This document shows positions 1-9,026 of a stretch of DNA of 64,000 nucleotides, piece by piece. The notes beneath the pieces are model-generated. The model had not been told where the DNA came from and ran no database searches. It was given only the letters and a program-made list of their open reading frames with translations. Numbering within the stretch: the stretch's first letter is position 1; each line of letters starts with the position of its first letter. Source of the DNA: Rhodobacteraceae bacterium LMO-JJ12 (GTDB lineage Bacteria > Pseudomonadota > Alphaproteobacteria > Rhodobacterales > Rhodobacteraceae); the NCBI GenBank assembly GCA_021555075.1, contig JAKGBX010000002.1, positions 1-64,000 on the forward strand. Reading direction: 5' to 3'. A program made the position numbers and the translations under genes.

Positions 1-170
1 ACAAAGATGAATTCCTTGATCCCGGCGGCGCGCGCCTCGTCGATGGCGTATTGGATCAGCGGGCGGTCGACCAGCGTCATGATCTCCTTGGGCACTGACT
101 TGGTCGCCGGCAAAAACCGTGTCCCCAAGCCTGCAACCGGAAATACCGCCTTCGTGATCTTCTTCTTCAT
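1..170 (-). CDS. galU: UTP--glucose-1-phosphate uridylyltransferase, N-terminal part (runs off the window)
   Basis: Only the first 56 residues lie in the window, starting at the ATG at 170. They carry the nucleotidyltransferase signature of GalU: a Val-Ala-Gly-Leu-Gly-Thr-Arg glycine loop, then [10 protein letters not shown] and a [12 protein letters not shown] stretch. GalU makes UDP-glucose from UTP and glucose-1-phosphate in the cytoplasm, feeding polysaccharide and lipid glycosylation, which fits the glycosyltransferase just upstream on the same strand. Identification from the N-terminus is firm. The close relative RfbA differs in this region, but cannot be excluded without the rest of the gene. 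Confidence 0.85.
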   Translation of the reverse strand, partial: MKKKITKAVFPVAGLGTRFLPATKSVPKEIMTLVDRPLIQYAIDEARAAGIKEFIF

Positions 171-352
171 GACTCGCCCTCGTTATGCACGTCGCTTTTT
201 TCCAGCGTTAAAAGTGTATTATGACATATTTCGCATATTGATAAATGGAAAATGCCCAACATTGCAGGTGCTTGTCCTGAAATCCCTGCAAATTTTCTTG
301 CTGTGTTGTTCACGTGTCTCTCAAATGCCCGAATATCGCTTTGGCAGTGATC
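171..352. other. AT-rich intergenic region upstream of galU
   Basis: This 182-base gap lies between the glycosyltransferase stop and the galU start, both on the minus strand. Positions about 205-265 are clearly AT-richer than the neighbouring genes, as expected of a promoter region for galU. I could not assign a convincing -35/-10 pair and see no ORF with coding character or terminator with a T-run. Confidence 0.4.
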
Positions 353-1606
353 TCAGAGCGCCTTGGAGAGTCCGCGCAGATGCGCCACCCGCGCCCGTTC
401 ATGCGCCAGACGCCCGGCAAAGCTCCAAATCTGGAAAAACGGTCCCGCCCGATCGCTGCGGCCGAACAATCCGCCACTCTGCTCCCACACGGCATCATCG
501 CTAAACCTGACGCGATGCATCCGCGGGCTTGGCCCGAACAGGAAAAGCGAAACATTTTCGCCCGCCGCCGCCCGTTCGCGCGCTTTGCGGCGCAGCCGTC
601 GCGCCTGCCATATCCGCCCCGCCAAAACCACGCCGCCCCGCCGCGACGGGGCAAACGGCAGAAACCCGGTATTTGGTTCGCCAATAGGCTCTAACACGGT
701 CAATTTCCGGCTGTTTCCATCCTCGATACCGCGCTTTAAACCCTGCATCAGCGGCTCCAGATCGGCCTTTTGCAACCGGCCTGCGCGAATCTGGTCAAAC
801 ACGCGCATGCGCTGTTCTTCGATCATCCTGTTCAATCGCTTGCCGTGATCCGCCACGTCACAATGCTTGCGCAGGAAATAGGCCGTGCTGGCCCCGATCT
901 CGCTCAGGTCTTTAACCGCGCGGTTGGATGTGCGTCGCGCGCTGGCACCATAGGCGTGATGCACCTGTGCCAGCGGCGCAATCGCCGTGCGCTGGCCTGC
1001 GCCGGCCAATCGCAGGTTCAGATCGGTCTCATCAAGATAAAACCGAAAGCCGGGATCAAACCCGCCGATCTCGGCCAGCACCGCGCGTCGCACCGCCATA
1101 TTGGTGCCTTCGGTTTTGACCGCCCATCCCGGCGTCGGGTCGGGCAGAGACGGCGCCGTTTCATCAACCGTCAAGGGTCGCGCATGGCCGCCCGTATCCA
1201 CCTCGCGCGCTTTCCATTGAAAGGAAATGCCGTTGCGCCCGCGCACGAACCCGCCCGCCGCCGCCACGCCTGCATCCGCAAGCGGCTCGACCAGATGGCG
1301 CAGCCATGTCGGCTCAGGCACCGCGTCGTCGTCGATAAACGCGACGATCTCGCCCGCCGCCGCGGTGATGCCAAGATTGCGCGCCGCCGAGATATTGGCT
1401 TCGTCAAACCCGATAAGCTTGACCCGCCCGTCCAGCCCCGCGCGCGTCACCGCCTCGCACCCCGCCGGACAGGCCACCACAATGACCTCGAAGGCGGGAT
1501 AATTCAGCCCGTCAACGCCCTTCAAACACCAGATCAGACTTTCTGGCCGTTCCCGGCTCACAATCACGATAGAGATCGTCGGCGCGCTTGGCTTCCGGTC
1601 TGTCAC
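353..1606 (-). CDS. Family 2 glycosyltransferase with an extra C-terminal region
   Basis: A 417-residue protein starting at a GTG (1606) preceded by a GGGGGA ribosome-binding site. Residues about 10-230 form a GT-A fold family 2 glycosyltransferase: SIVIVSRERPESL at the N-terminus, the nucleotide/metal motif FIDDDAVPEP at about 90-99, and a later FYLDETDLNLRL that matches the ED(D)xDLxxR type acceptor/base motif. Such enzymes transfer a sugar from a nucleotide-sugar at the cytoplasmic face of the membrane. The last 150 or so residues are basic and match nothing I recognise. It lies 13 bases after cysQ and upstream of galU on the same strand, suggesting a polysaccharide-related unit. The sugar and acceptor cannot be told from sequence. 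Confidence 0.85.
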   Translation of the reverse strand: MTDRKPSAPTISIVIVSRERPESLIWCLKGVDGLNYPAFEVIVVACPAGCEAVTRAGLDGRVKLIGFDEANISAARNLGITAAAGEIVAFIDDDAVPEPTWLRHLVEPLADAGVAAAGGFVRGRNGISFQWKAREVDTGGHARPLTVDETAPSLPDPTPGWAVKTEGTNMAVRRAVLAEIGGFDPGFRFYLDETDLNLRLAGAGQRTAIAPLAQVHHAYGASARRTSNRAVKDLSEIGASTAYFLRKHCDVADHGKRLNRMIEEQRMRVFDQIRAGRLQKADLEPLMQGLKRGIEDGNSRKLTVLEPIGEPNTGFLPFAPSRRGGVVLAGRIWQARRLRRKARERAAAGENVSLFLFGPSPRMHRVRFSDDAVWEQSGGLFGRSDRAGPFFQIWSFAGRLAHERARVAHLRGLSKAL

Positions 1607-1619
1607 CGGTCCATCCCCC

Positions 1620-2414
1620 TCACGCGGGTTTCAGATCAACACCCGGCGCCAGCGCGATGAAATAGGGGTTGGCATACCCCTCCTTGCCATAGGTCAGCGG
1701 GGTGTGATCATCAAACCGCACCACCTTGCCCCCGGCGCCCGCCAGAACGGCATGACCTGCCGCGGTATCCCATTCCATCGTCCGCCCGACGCGCGGATAG
1801 AGATCGGCCTCTCCCGTTGCCACCAGACAGAATTTCAGGCTCGATCCCGCGCTCTTGAAATCGGCCACGTCATATTTGGCGATGTAGTCTTTGGTTTCAT
1901 CGGTCAGATGCGATTTCGATGCCACAACCAACAACGCGCCATTGTCTGGGTCAGACACGGAAATAGGCTCTAACTTGCCCAATTCGGCCCCGAACGGCCC
2001 CTGTTCCTCGACCGCGCTGCCATCGGCGCGGGTAAAGAACATCCGCTCTCTGGCGGGCGCATAAACCACGCCGCGCGTCGGCACGCCGTTTTCCACATAG
2101 GCGATGTTGACGGTGAAATCGCCACGCCGGTGGATGAATTCCTTGGTCCCGTCCAACGGGTCGACGATCAGAAATGTTTCGGCCCGCGCGGCGTGGCTGT
2201 CGGCCTGTTCCTCGGTCACGAGGGTTGCATCGGGAAATGCTTTGCGCAGGCCCGCGCTGATGATTGCGTCGGCGGCTTCATCGGCGGCAGTCACCGGGCT
2301 GTCATCAGATTTCACCTTCACATCAAAATCTTCGCGGCCATAAATTTCCATGATCTTCGCCCCGGCTTCCAACGCGAGTTCGCGCATGACATCTGCCAAT
2401 CGCTGATAATCCAT
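1620..2414 (-). CDS. cysQ: 3'(2'),5'-bisphosphate nucleotidase CysQ
   Basis: A 264-residue member of the inositol monophosphatase superfamily, the usual CysQ length. The metal-binding residues are visible: VTEEQ (first Glu pair), DPLDGTKEFI (Asp-x-x-Asp-Gly-Thr), and the C-terminal WDTAAGHAVL. The KEF after the DGT distinguishes CysQ from plain inositol phosphatases. It hydrolyses 3'-phosphoadenosine 5'-phosphate, the by-product of sulfate assimilation and sulfotransferase reactions, to AMP. The downstream glycosyltransferase follows after 13 bases, so the two are probably co-transcribed. A sulfotransferase-like gene sits far away at 40.7 kb and would also produce this substrate if it uses PAPS. 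Confidence 0.92.
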   Translation of the reverse strand: MDYQRLADVMRELALEAGAKIMEIYGREDFDVKVKSDDSPVTAADEAADAIISAGLRKAFPDATLVTEEQADSHAARAETFLIVDPLDGTKEFIHRRGDFTVNIAYVENGVPTRGVVYAPARERMFFTRADGSAVEEQGPFGAELGKLEPISVSDPDNGALLVVASKSHLTDETKDYIAKYDVADFKSAGSSLKFCLVATGEADLYPRVGRTMEWDTAAGHAVLAGAGGKVVRFDDHTPLTYGKEGYANPYFIALAPGVDLKPA

Positions 2415-2570
2415 CTGGCTCGTTTCCTCTTACAATGTTGCCCACAAGTCGCGTCGGACAGGAGGCCATGGCTTTTGATTGAAAAATACTGACGCTACCT
2501 TATGATGCGCAGCTAACAGAACGGCAAGGAATCCGTTCTAAAATCTGCGCAACAGGCGGATCGGCAGGCG

Positions 2571-3392
2571 ATGTTCCAGGTTAGAAAAAAACGATCGATG
2601 TTCACATCGGCCATCATCATGGCCGAGCTGATATATCATTCCGCCGTTCGCTCGATCCGTAACACCCATGGCAATGCGCTGATGTCGATTGTCATGAACC
2701 TTTTGCAGATGATCATCATGATCGCGGCCTTTTACGTGCTGTTTTCTCTTCTGGGTCTGCGCGGCTCGCAGCTCAGGGGTGATTTCCTGCTCTACATCAT
2801 GACCGGCATCTTCCTTTACATGACCCATGTGAAAACGCTTGGTGCGGTCGCCGGGGCCGAAGGGCCGTCATCGGCGATGATGCAGCATGCCCCGATGAAC
2901 ACCATCATTTCGATCTTTGCGGGCGCGCTCAGCACGCTTTATATTCAGACGTTGTCGCTGATCGTGATCCTGTTTGGCTATCATGTCGGCGTCACCCCGT
3001 TCGAGATCGAAGATCCCTTTGGCGCCTACGGCATGTTGCTGATCGCCTGGTTCACCGGTGGCGCGCTCGGCGTGGTGCTTCTGGCAATCAAGCCCTGGGC
3101 GCCCACCGTGGTGCGGATTTTTACCATCATCTATCAACGCGCCAACATGATCGCCTCGGGCAAGATGTTTGTCGCCAACACGCTGCCTACGGAAAAACTG
3201 CGCCTGTTCGACTGGAACCCGCTGTTTCATACCATTGACCAGTCGCGCGGCTTTGCCTTCGCCAATTACTTCCCGCGCAATTCCAATTGGGAATATCCGC
3301 TATATGTCGGCATCGTCTTGTTGATGATCGGCCTTATGGGCGAATTTTTTACCCGCCGTCATGCCTCGGTAAGTTGGGGCGCAAGGCGATGA
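2571..3392 (+). CDS. ABC-2 type polysaccharide export permease
   Basis: A 273-residue integral membrane protein with about six hydrophobic segments (roughly residues 40-65, 75-95, 120-145, 155-180, 185-205 and 240-262) and the charged C-terminal tail of KpsM/Wzm-type permeases. These proteins form the channel half of ABC exporters that move capsule, O-antigen or teichoic-type polymers across the inner membrane. A partner ATPase would normally lie next to it, but none is in this window, so it is either encoded elsewhere or just out of reach. It overlaps the next gene by 4 bases (ATGA at 3389-3392). Family assignment is good; the cargo is unknown. Confidence 0.8.
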   Translation: MFQVRKKRSMFTSAIIMAELIYHSAVRSIRNTHGNALMSIVMNLLQMIIMIAAFYVLFSLLGLRGSQLRGDFLLYIMTGIFLYMTHVKTLGAVAGAEGPSSAMMQHAPMNTIISIFAGALSTLYIQTLSLIVILFGYHVGVTPFEIEDPFGAYGMLLIAWFTGGALGVVLLAIKPWAPTVVRIFTIIYQRANMIASGKMFVANTLPTEKLRLFDWNPLFHTIDQSRGFAFANYFPRNSNWEYPLYVGIVLLMIGLMGEFFTRRHASVSWGARR

Positions 3393-3997
3393 TCCGCATC
3401 TTGGCGCTTTGCCTGTTCTGGCTACCCGGCGCCGCGTTGGCCCAGAGCTTTCCGGCGCTCTATGATGTGACCGGGGTTGCGTCCGACGATGTGCTCAATG
3501 TTCGCGAAGCCCCGAACGCAAATGCGCAGGTTATTGCAACACTTGGCCCAAAGGCGACGCAAGTCGAAGTGGTGCGCGCAGATACCTCGGGCCATTGGGG
3601 GCTGGTCAATGTGAACGAACAGGCAGGCTGGGCTTCGCTGCGTTATCTTGCTGTGCGACCGGCGGGCGACTATCTGCTGACCCGCCATCTCCAGTGTTCA
3701 GGGACTGAGCCGTTCTGGAATCTCACCATCACTCAGGGTCAGTCGGCCCATTTGCAGGGCATGGCGTTGTCCGATGTGAACGTCCCGGTCGGCCTGCTTC
3801 AGATCGCCTATGGCCGATCAGACCGCTACTCGCTTCGCGGACAATCCAACGCAATGCGCCTTTCGGTCATCATTCGGCGTGAAGACTGTAGTGACGGAAT
3901 GTCAGAGCGTCAGTTTGGCTTTGACACCGATATTCTGGTCGAAGGGAACAACGACCCGTATCACATCTCCGGCTGTTGTTCGCTCGTCGGAAATTAA
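3389..3997 (+). CDS. Secreted SH3-domain protein of unknown function
   Basis: I start the gene at the ATG at 3389, inside the stop of the permease, because a clean signal peptide begins there (hydrophobic core then a GAALA-Q cleavage site). The product is 202 residues. Residues about 22-85 form a bacterial SH3 domain with the typical LNVREAPNANAQVI motif and a GWASLRYL ending, a fold that often binds peptidoglycan or cell-surface ligands. The remainder, with three Cys residues near CSGTEPFWNL and a terminal CC, resembles small periplasmic domains of unknown function. The 4-base overlap with the permease implies translational coupling, so a periplasmic role in export or envelope maintenance is an inference. 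Confidence 0.75.
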   Translation: MIRILALCLFWLPGAALAQSFPALYDVTGVASDDVLNVREAPNANAQVIATLGPKATQVEVVRADTSGHWGLVNVNEQAGWASLRYLAVRPAGDYLLTRHLQCSGTEPFWNLTITQGQSAHLQGMALSDVNVPVGLLQIAYGRSDRYSLRGQSNAMRLSVIIRREDCSDGMSERQFGFDTDILVEGNNDPYHISGCCSLVGN

Positions 3998-4012
3998 CTG
4001 CCGCGCAGCGCG

Positions 4013-4624
4013 TTACGTCACCACCCTCAGCGTCAGATTGATCCGCCCGCCCGCTGGCAACAACCCGCTTGATCCAAACCTGATCCGATCAACCCCATGG
4101 TGCACCAGCCGCGCCGCCCCGCCGATCACCACTACATCACCTGACGATAGCCACAAAGACTCGGTCTTGCCGCCGCGTTCCACATTTCCAACCCGAAACA
4201 GCCCCTCATCCCCAAGGCTGACCGATACAACCGGCTGCGTAAAATCCGCCTCGTCGCGATCCTGATGCAGCCCCATCCGCGCCCCTTCACCATAATAATT
4301 CACCAGACAGCTTTCGGGCATCCGTGCCTCGCCCGCAAACGCCGCCCAGATCGCCAATATCTCCTCTGGGATGTCCGGCCAGCCCCCACCGCCCGGATGC
4401 TTTTTCTCATAGCGATAGCCGCGCGCGTCGCTGACCCACCCAAACGCCCCTGCGCTGGTCATCCTCACGCTCATTGCCTTGCCGCCGCGCGTTACCGGGT
4501 GAACCATGGGCGCGGCACGCGCAATCTCGCGCACCTGTTCAACCAGCCGTTCTTGTTCCTCAATGCTGAGCGCATGGCGAAACACGTCCACACCGCGTAG
4601 CCCGATTTTCCCGTTTTTATTCAT
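4013..4624 (-). CDS. alkB: AlkB-type Fe(II)/2-oxoglutarate dioxygenase
   Basis: A 203-residue protein when started at the ATG at 4624; the frame is open further upstream but that part has no AlkB character and would cover the dnaK promoter. Motifs of the family are in order: NYYGEGARMGLHQDRDE (His-x-Asp of the iron site), the distal iron His in RLVHHGVDRI, and the 2-oxoglutarate-binding RINLTLRVV (Arg-x-Asn-x-Thr-x-Arg). AlkB removes alkyl groups from damaged adenine and cytosine in DNA or RNA by oxidation. It is transcribed divergently from dnaK. No ada gene or Ada-type control is visible. Length is close to E. coli AlkB (216). Confidence 0.9.
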   Translation of the reverse strand: MNKNGKIGLRGVDVFRHALSIEEQERLVEQVREIARAAPMVHPVTRGGKAMSVRMTSAGAFGWVSDARGYRYEKKHPGGGGWPDIPEEILAIWAAFAGEARMPESCLVNYYGEGARMGLHQDRDEADFTQPVVSVSLGDEGLFRVGNVERGGKTESLWLSSGDVVVIGGAARLVHHGVDRIRFGSSGLLPAGGRINLTLRVVT

Positions 4625-4695
4625 ACCAAAGGCCTTTGAATTGCACTCACATTCAAAAAACACACAAAATTTGCATTTTCCTGTCCAATGCACCG

Positions 4696-4724
4696 CTTGC
4701 AGGGTCAATTTTGCCTCCTTATAT
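4696..4724 (+). promoter_or_regulatory. RpoH (sigma-32) heat-shock promoter of dnaK
   Basis: CTTG at 4696-4699, a 17-base spacer, then CCTTATAT at 4717-4724, about 117 bases before the dnaK start. This matches the alphaproteobacterial RpoH promoter form (CTTG, 16-17 bases, CCTATAT) and is in the expected place for a dnaK promoter. The hslO promoter at 35745-35772 has the same spacing. Confidence 0.8.
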
Positions 4725-4841
4725 ACGCCCGGAAGCGTTGCACGCAGGGAATCTCCCGGCATGCGGCTAACAAATCCGGGGACAGGCGCCAAAACGGGTC
4801 TGCTCCTCGCATCATCGCCTTAAGTAAGAAGGGATCTAAAA

Positions 4842-6767
4842 ATGGGTAAAGTCATCGGGATCGACCTCGGGACCACTAACTCCTGCGTTGCCATCATGGA
4901 CGGCTCGCAACCTCGCGTCATCGAAAATTCGGAAGGGGCACGCACCACGCCCTCGATCGTCGCCTTCACAGAAGACGAACGCCTCGTTGGCCAATCGGCC
5001 AAACGTCAGGCTGTCACCAACCCTGAAAACACCATCTTCGGCGTCAAGCGCTTGGTCGGTCGTCGGTTGGATGATGAGCATCTGTCCAAGGACAAACACA
5101 ACCTGCCGTTCACTCTGGTCGACGGCGGCAATGGCGATGCGTGGGTTAAATCGCGCGGCGAGAAATATTCGCCTTCGCAAATCTCCGCCTTCATCCTCGG
5201 CAAGATGAAAGAAACAGCTGAGTCGTATCTCGGTGAAGATGTCACCCAAGCGGTCATCACCGTCCCGGCCTATTTCAACGACGCCCAGCGTCAGGCCACC
5301 AAGGACGCGGGCAAGATTGCCGGCCTCGAAGTGCTGCGCATCATCAACGAGCCGACAGCCGCGGCGCTGGCCTATGGCCTCGACAAAGAAGACAACCACA
5401 CCATCGCGGTCTATGACCTCGGCGGCGGCACGTTCGACGTGACCATCCTTGAGATTGACGACGGCCTCTTTGAAGTCAAATCCACCAACGGCGACACGTT
5501 CCTTGGCGGTGAAGACTTTGACATGCGCATCGTCAACTATCTCGCGGGCGAGTTCAAAAAAGAACACGGCGTCGATCTGACCAAAGACAAGATGGCTCTG
5601 CAACGGCTGAAAGAAGCCGCTGAGAAAGCCAAGATCGAACTGTCGAGCTCAAGCCAGACCGAAATCAACCAGCCCTTCATCTCGATGGGCAAAGACGGCT
5701 CGCCGCTGCACATGGTCATGAAGCTGACCCGTGCCAAGCTGGAAAGCCTGGTTAACGATCTGATCAAATCCTCGCTCAAACCTTGTCAGGCTGCCTTGAA
5801 GGATGCCGGTATCAGCAAGGATGAAATCGACGAAATCGTTCTCGTCGGCGGCATGACCCGTATGCCCAAAGTGATCGAGGAAGTGACCAAGTTCTTTGGC
5901 AAAGAGCCGCACAAGGGTGTGAACCCTGACGAAGTCGTTGCCATGGGCGCCGCCATTCAGGCCGGTGTTCTGCAAGGCGACGTCAAGGATGTGGTTCTGC
6001 TCGACGTGACGCCTCTGTCGCTTGGTATCGAAACGCTGGGTGGCGTGTTCACCCGCCTGATCGACCGCAACACCACGATCCCGACCAAGAAGTCGCAGAT
6101 CTTCTCGACCGCCGAAGACCATCAGAGCGCCGTTACGATCCGGGTTTTCCAGGGCGAGCGTGAAATGGCGGCGGACAACAAGATCCTCGGCCAATTCAAC
6201 CTCGAAGACATCCCGCCCGCACCGCGCGGTATGCCGCAGATCGAAGTGACCTTTGACATTGATGCCAACGGCATCGTGCATGTCGGCGCCAAAGACAAAG
6301 GCACCGGTAAAGAGCACAAGATCACCATTCAGGCGTCGGGTGGCCTCAGCGATGAGGACATCGAGAAAATGGTCAAGGACGCCGAGGAAAATGCCGACGC
6401 CGACAAGGAACGCAAGGAGTTGGTCGAAGCCAGAAACCAGGCCGAAAGCCTCATCCACTCGACCGAGAAATCGGTGGAAGAGCATGGTGAGAAGGTCGAC
6501 CCGACCACCATCGAGGCAATCGAACTGGCCATTGCAGCTCTGAAAGATGATCTCGAAAAAGACGATGCATCGGCCGACAAGATCAAGGCTGGCATTCAAA
6601 ACGTGACCGAGGTTGCCATGCGTCTGGGCGAAGCCATCTACAAGGCTGCTCAGGAAGAAGGCGAAGAGCCGGAACCGGCCGGTGCCGATGAAATGGCAAG
6701 CGAAGGCAAAGACGATGATATCGTCGATGCAGACTTCGAAGACCTCGACGACGACAAGCGCAAGTAA
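4842..6767 (+). CDS. dnaK: Chaperone DnaK (Hsp70)
   Basis: A 641-residue Hsp70, full length for an alphaproteobacterium. The N-terminus has [17 protein letters not shown] (phosphate loop 1); the NBD continues with [11 protein letters not shown], the [11 protein letters not shown] phosphate loop 2 and LVGGMTRMP. The substrate-binding domain starts after the [17 protein letters not shown] linker (about residues 385-400) and the lid ends in an acidic EDLDDDKRK tail typical of DnaK. It binds exposed hydrophobic peptides in an ATP cycle driven by DnaJ and GrpE. An RpoH promoter precedes it and dnaJ follows after 76 bases containing a strong hairpin. Confidence 0.99.
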   Translation: MGKVIGIDLGTTNSCVAIMDGSQPRVIENSEGARTTPSIVAFTEDERLVGQSAKRQAVTNPENTIFGVKRLVGRRLDDEHLSKDKHNLPFTLVDGGNGDAWVKSRGEKYSPSQISAFILGKMKETAESYLGEDVTQAVITVPAYFNDAQRQATKDAGKIAGLEVLRIINEPTAAALAYGLDKEDNHTIAVYDLGGGTFDVTILEIDDGLFEVKSTNGDTFLGGEDFDMRIVNYLAGEFKKEHGVDLTKDKMALQRLKEAAEKAKIELSSSSQTEINQPFISMGKDGSPLHMVMKLTRAKLESLVNDLIKSSLKPCQAALKDAGISKDEIDEIVLVGGMTRMPKVIEEVTKFFGKEPHKGVNPDEVVAMGAAIQAGVLQGDVKDVVLLDVTPLSLGIETLGGVFTRLIDRNTTIPTKKSQIFSTAEDHQSAVTIRVFQGEREMAADNKILGQFNLEDIPPAPRGMPQIEVTFDIDANGIVHVGAKDKGTGKEHKITIQASGGLSDEDIEKMVKDAEENADADKERKELVEARNQAESLIHSTEKSVEEHGEKVDPTTIEAIELAIAALKDDLEKDDASADKIKAGIQNVTEVAMRLGEAIYKAAQEEGEEPEPAGADEMASEGKDDDIVDADFEDLDDDKRK

Positions 6768-6780
6768 GCGTTAGCCGGTT

Positions 6781-6820
6781 CACCCGGGACTCCGCGCCGT
6801 TCGCGGTGCCTTCCCGGGTG
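6781..6820 (+). promoter_or_regulatory. dnaK-dnaJ intergenic stem-loop
   Basis: A perfect 9-bp stem CACCCGGGA (6781-6789) with TCCCGGGTG (6812-6820), holding an inner 5-bp stem CCGCG/CGCGG (6792-6796 with 6802-6806). No T-run follows, so it is not a classical intrinsic terminator. It may stabilise the dnaK 3' end or reduce read-through into dnaJ, setting more DnaK than DnaJ. Confidence 0.7.
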
Positions 6821-6843
6821 GCCCAAGCAGAGGGGAACCCCCA

Positions 6844-7998
6844 ATGTCGAAACGCGATTACTACGATGTGCTCGGCGTCGCCAAAGGCGCCTCGGCCGAC
6901 GAGATCAAGAAAGCGTATCGCACCAAGGCCAAAGAGCTGCACCCAGACCGCAACTCTGACAACCCGCAGGCGGAAGCGCAGTTCAAAGAAGCCAACGAAG
7001 CTTATGAAGTCCTAAAGGATGCCGACAAGAAGGCAGCCTATGATCGTTATGGCCATGCTGCGTTCGAAGGCGGCATGGGCGGCGGCGGCCACCCCGGTGG
7101 CTTTCGTGGCGGTGGGCAGGGCGATTTCGCCTCTGCCTTCTCGGATGTGTTCGATGATCTCTTTGGTGATTTCATGGGCGGGCGTGGCCCCGGCGGCGGG
7201 CGTGGACGTGCGGCGCGTGGCTCCGACCTGCGCTATAATCTGCGTGTGACGCTTGAAGATGCCTATGCGGGACTGCAAAAGACCATCAATGTGCCCACCT
7301 CTGTCACCTGCACCTCCTGCGAAGGCTCGGGGGCCGAAGGCGGCGCCGAACCCACCACTTGCCCAACCTGTTCGGGCATGGGTAAGGTGCGTGCCCAACA
7401 GGGTTTCTTCACGGTTGAACGCACCTGTCCGACCTGTTCGGGTCTGGGACAAACGATCAAGAACCCCTGCAAGAAATGCGGCGGTCAGGGTCGTATTCAC
7501 AAGGATCGCTCGCTTTCGGTCAACATCCCTGCAGGGGTGGAAACCGGTACGCGCATTCGTCTCGCTGGCGAAGGCGAGGCTGGCATGCGTGGCGGTCCTG
7601 CGGGCGATCTCTACATTTTCATCGAGGTTGAACCGCACAAGATATTCGAGCGCGAGAGCACCAACCTCTATTGCCGCGTGCCGGTCTCGATGACCGCCGC
7701 CGCGCTTGGCGGTGACATCGAAGTGCCCACCATCGATGGCGGGCGCAGCCGGGTAAAGATTCCCGGTGGCTCGCAATCGGGTCGCCAGATGCGCCTGCGC
7801 TCCAAAGGCATGCCCGCCCTGCGCGGCGGCCCTGCGGGCGATATGTTCATCGAACTGGCCGTTGAAACCCCGGTCAACCTCACCTCGCGGCAAAAAGAAC
7901 TGCTCAAGGAATTCGAGGATCTTTCGGAAGAGAACAATCCGCAAAGCTCGACCTTCTTCAAGTCGGTCAAGAATTTCTGGGACAGCATGAAAGGGTGA
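6844..7998 (+). CDS. dnaJ: Chaperone DnaJ (Hsp40, class I)
   Basis: A 384-residue class I J-protein. Domains in order: the J-domain at residues 1-70 with the catalytic HPDRN loop; a Gly/Phe-rich stretch at about 75-125 ([16 protein letters not shown]); four zinc-binding repeats of the CxxCxGxG form ([32 protein letters not shown]) at about 155-215; and a C-terminal substrate-binding and dimerisation region. It delivers unfolded clients to DnaK and stimulates its ATPase. Transcribed with dnaK from the upstream RpoH promoter, and closed by a strong terminator just downstream. Confidence 0.99.
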   Translation: MSKRDYYDVLGVAKGASADEIKKAYRTKAKELHPDRNSDNPQAEAQFKEANEAYEVLKDADKKAAYDRYGHAAFEGGMGGGGHPGGFRGGGQGDFASAFSDVFDDLFGDFMGGRGPGGGRGRAARGSDLRYNLRVTLEDAYAGLQKTINVPTSVTCTSCEGSGAEGGAEPTTCPTCSGMGKVRAQQGFFTVERTCPTCSGLGQTIKNPCKKCGGQGRIHKDRSLSVNIPAGVETGTRIRLAGEGEAGMRGGPAGDLYIFIEVEPHKIFERESTNLYCRVPVSMTAAALGGDIEVPTIDGGRSRVKIPGGSQSGRQMRLRSKGMPALRGGPAGDMFIELAVETPVNLTSRQKELLKEFEDLSEENNPQSSTFFKSVKNFWDSMKG

Positions 7999-8026
7999 AC
8001 GCCGCAAATACGGTCGAATCACCTAC

Positions 8027-8060
8027 AAGGGTGCGTGGTTTCACGCACCCTTTTCTTTTT
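8027..8060 (+). terminator. Intrinsic terminator after dnaJ
   Basis: A 9-bp perfect stem GGGTGCGTG (8029-8037) and CACGCACCC (8042-8050) with a GTTT loop, followed directly by TTTTCTTTTT. It ends the dnaK-dnaJ transcription unit. Confidence 0.93.
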
Positions 8061-8118
8061 CGTAAACAGATACCGCCCGCCCCGTTAACACTCGGGCTTT
8101 TGGCGCAATCCACACACC

Positions 8119-8162
8119 CGGCAGCCGGGCAGCAGCCGGATGTCAGCCGCGAGTCACCCCCC
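8119..8162 (+). repeat. 44-base dispersed repeat, copy A
   Basis: A 44-base sequence beginning CGGCAGCC and ending GAGTCACCCCCC, containing near-tandem CAGCCG units. Copies B (23332-23375, same strand) and C (40618-40661, opposite strand) align to it without gaps. Here it lies between the dnaJ terminator and radC, about 75 bases before the radC start. Confidence 0.8.
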
Positions 8163-8238
8163 AAATCCCGCCCAAAAGAATCATTAACCCTTCGCGAAAT
8201 TAACCAAATCTTCAGGATATTTGCGCCACTCTGATTAC

Positions 8239-9003
8239 ATGACTCAACGCTCGCAATTTTCCGAGGCTCCCCTGCCGCTTTTTGGCGATGACGAGGTGCA
8301 GATCGTGCCTGCCTTGCCGTCCGGCACGCGTCCCTCCTATATCAAGGATCACCGCCAGCGTCTGCGCACCCGCTTCCTTGATGGCGGCGCCACCGCACTC
8401 CCTGATTATGAGCTGCTTGAGCTGGTCTTGTTCCGCGCGATCCCGCGACGAGACGTCAAGCCGTTGGCGCATAACCTCTTGGAAAAATTCGGAGATTTCA
8501 ATGGTGTGATGGCCGCTCCTGCTGATCGTCTGGCCGAGGTTCCCGGCGTTGGTGACGCGGTGATTTGTGAACTCAAGATCATCGAAGCTGCGGCGCATCG
8601 CCTTGCGCGTTCCCGCGTGATGCAGCGTCATGTCGTGTCCTCTTGGGACGCGCTGATTGACTATTGCCACACCGCCATGGCGCACCGCGATATCGAACAG
8701 TTTCGCGTGCTGTTCCTTGATCGCAAAAACGTTCTGATCGCCGACGAGGAACAGGCGCGCGGCACGATAGATCATGTCCCGGTCTATCCGCGCGAGGTTG
8801 TAAAACGCGCCCTGCAACTCAATGCTAGTGCCTTGATATTAGTGCATAATCATCCGTCCGGCGACCCCACGCCAAGCCAGGAAGATATCAACATGACCGC
8901 CCGGATCGACGCCGCCGCGCAAACCCTCGGCCTCACACTGCACGACCATCTGATCATCGGAAAATCAGCCGAGCTGAGTTTTCGCTCCGAAGGCTTGCTC
9001 TGA
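8239..9003 (+). CDS. radC: RadC family JAB-domain protein
   Basis: A 254-residue protein from the ATG at 8239. A helix-hairpin-helix-like segment (AEVPGVGDAVICELK, about residues 95-110) precedes a JAB/MPN metalloprotease-type domain whose zinc motif VHNHPSGDPTPSQED (about 205-220) is intact. Despite the gene name, the family has no proven repair function; roles in DNA metabolism are suggested by occurrence on plasmids and in competence regulons. It stands alone between dnaJ and the convergent substrate-binding gene. The frame extends six codons upstream to a TTG, but the ATG is the more natural start. Confidence 0.9.
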   Translation: MTQRSQFSEAPLPLFGDDEVQIVPALPSGTRPSYIKDHRQRLRTRFLDGGATALPDYELLELVLFRAIPRRDVKPLAHNLLEKFGDFNGVMAAPADRLAEVPGVGDAVICELKIIEAAAHRLARSRVMQRHVVSSWDALIDYCHTAMAHRDIEQFRVLFLDRKNVLIADEEQARGTIDHVPVYPREVVKRALQLNASALILVHNHPSGDPTPSQEDINMTARIDAAAQTLGLTLHDHLIIGKSAELSFRSEGLL

Positions 9004-9026
9004 GTCAGAAGACAATCAAGTTACTG

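Noticed and set aside
8184-8203. Possible CtrA site (TTAA...TTAA) upstream of radC
   Set aside because: The spacing between the two TTAA halves is 12 bases, while CtrA sites use 7.
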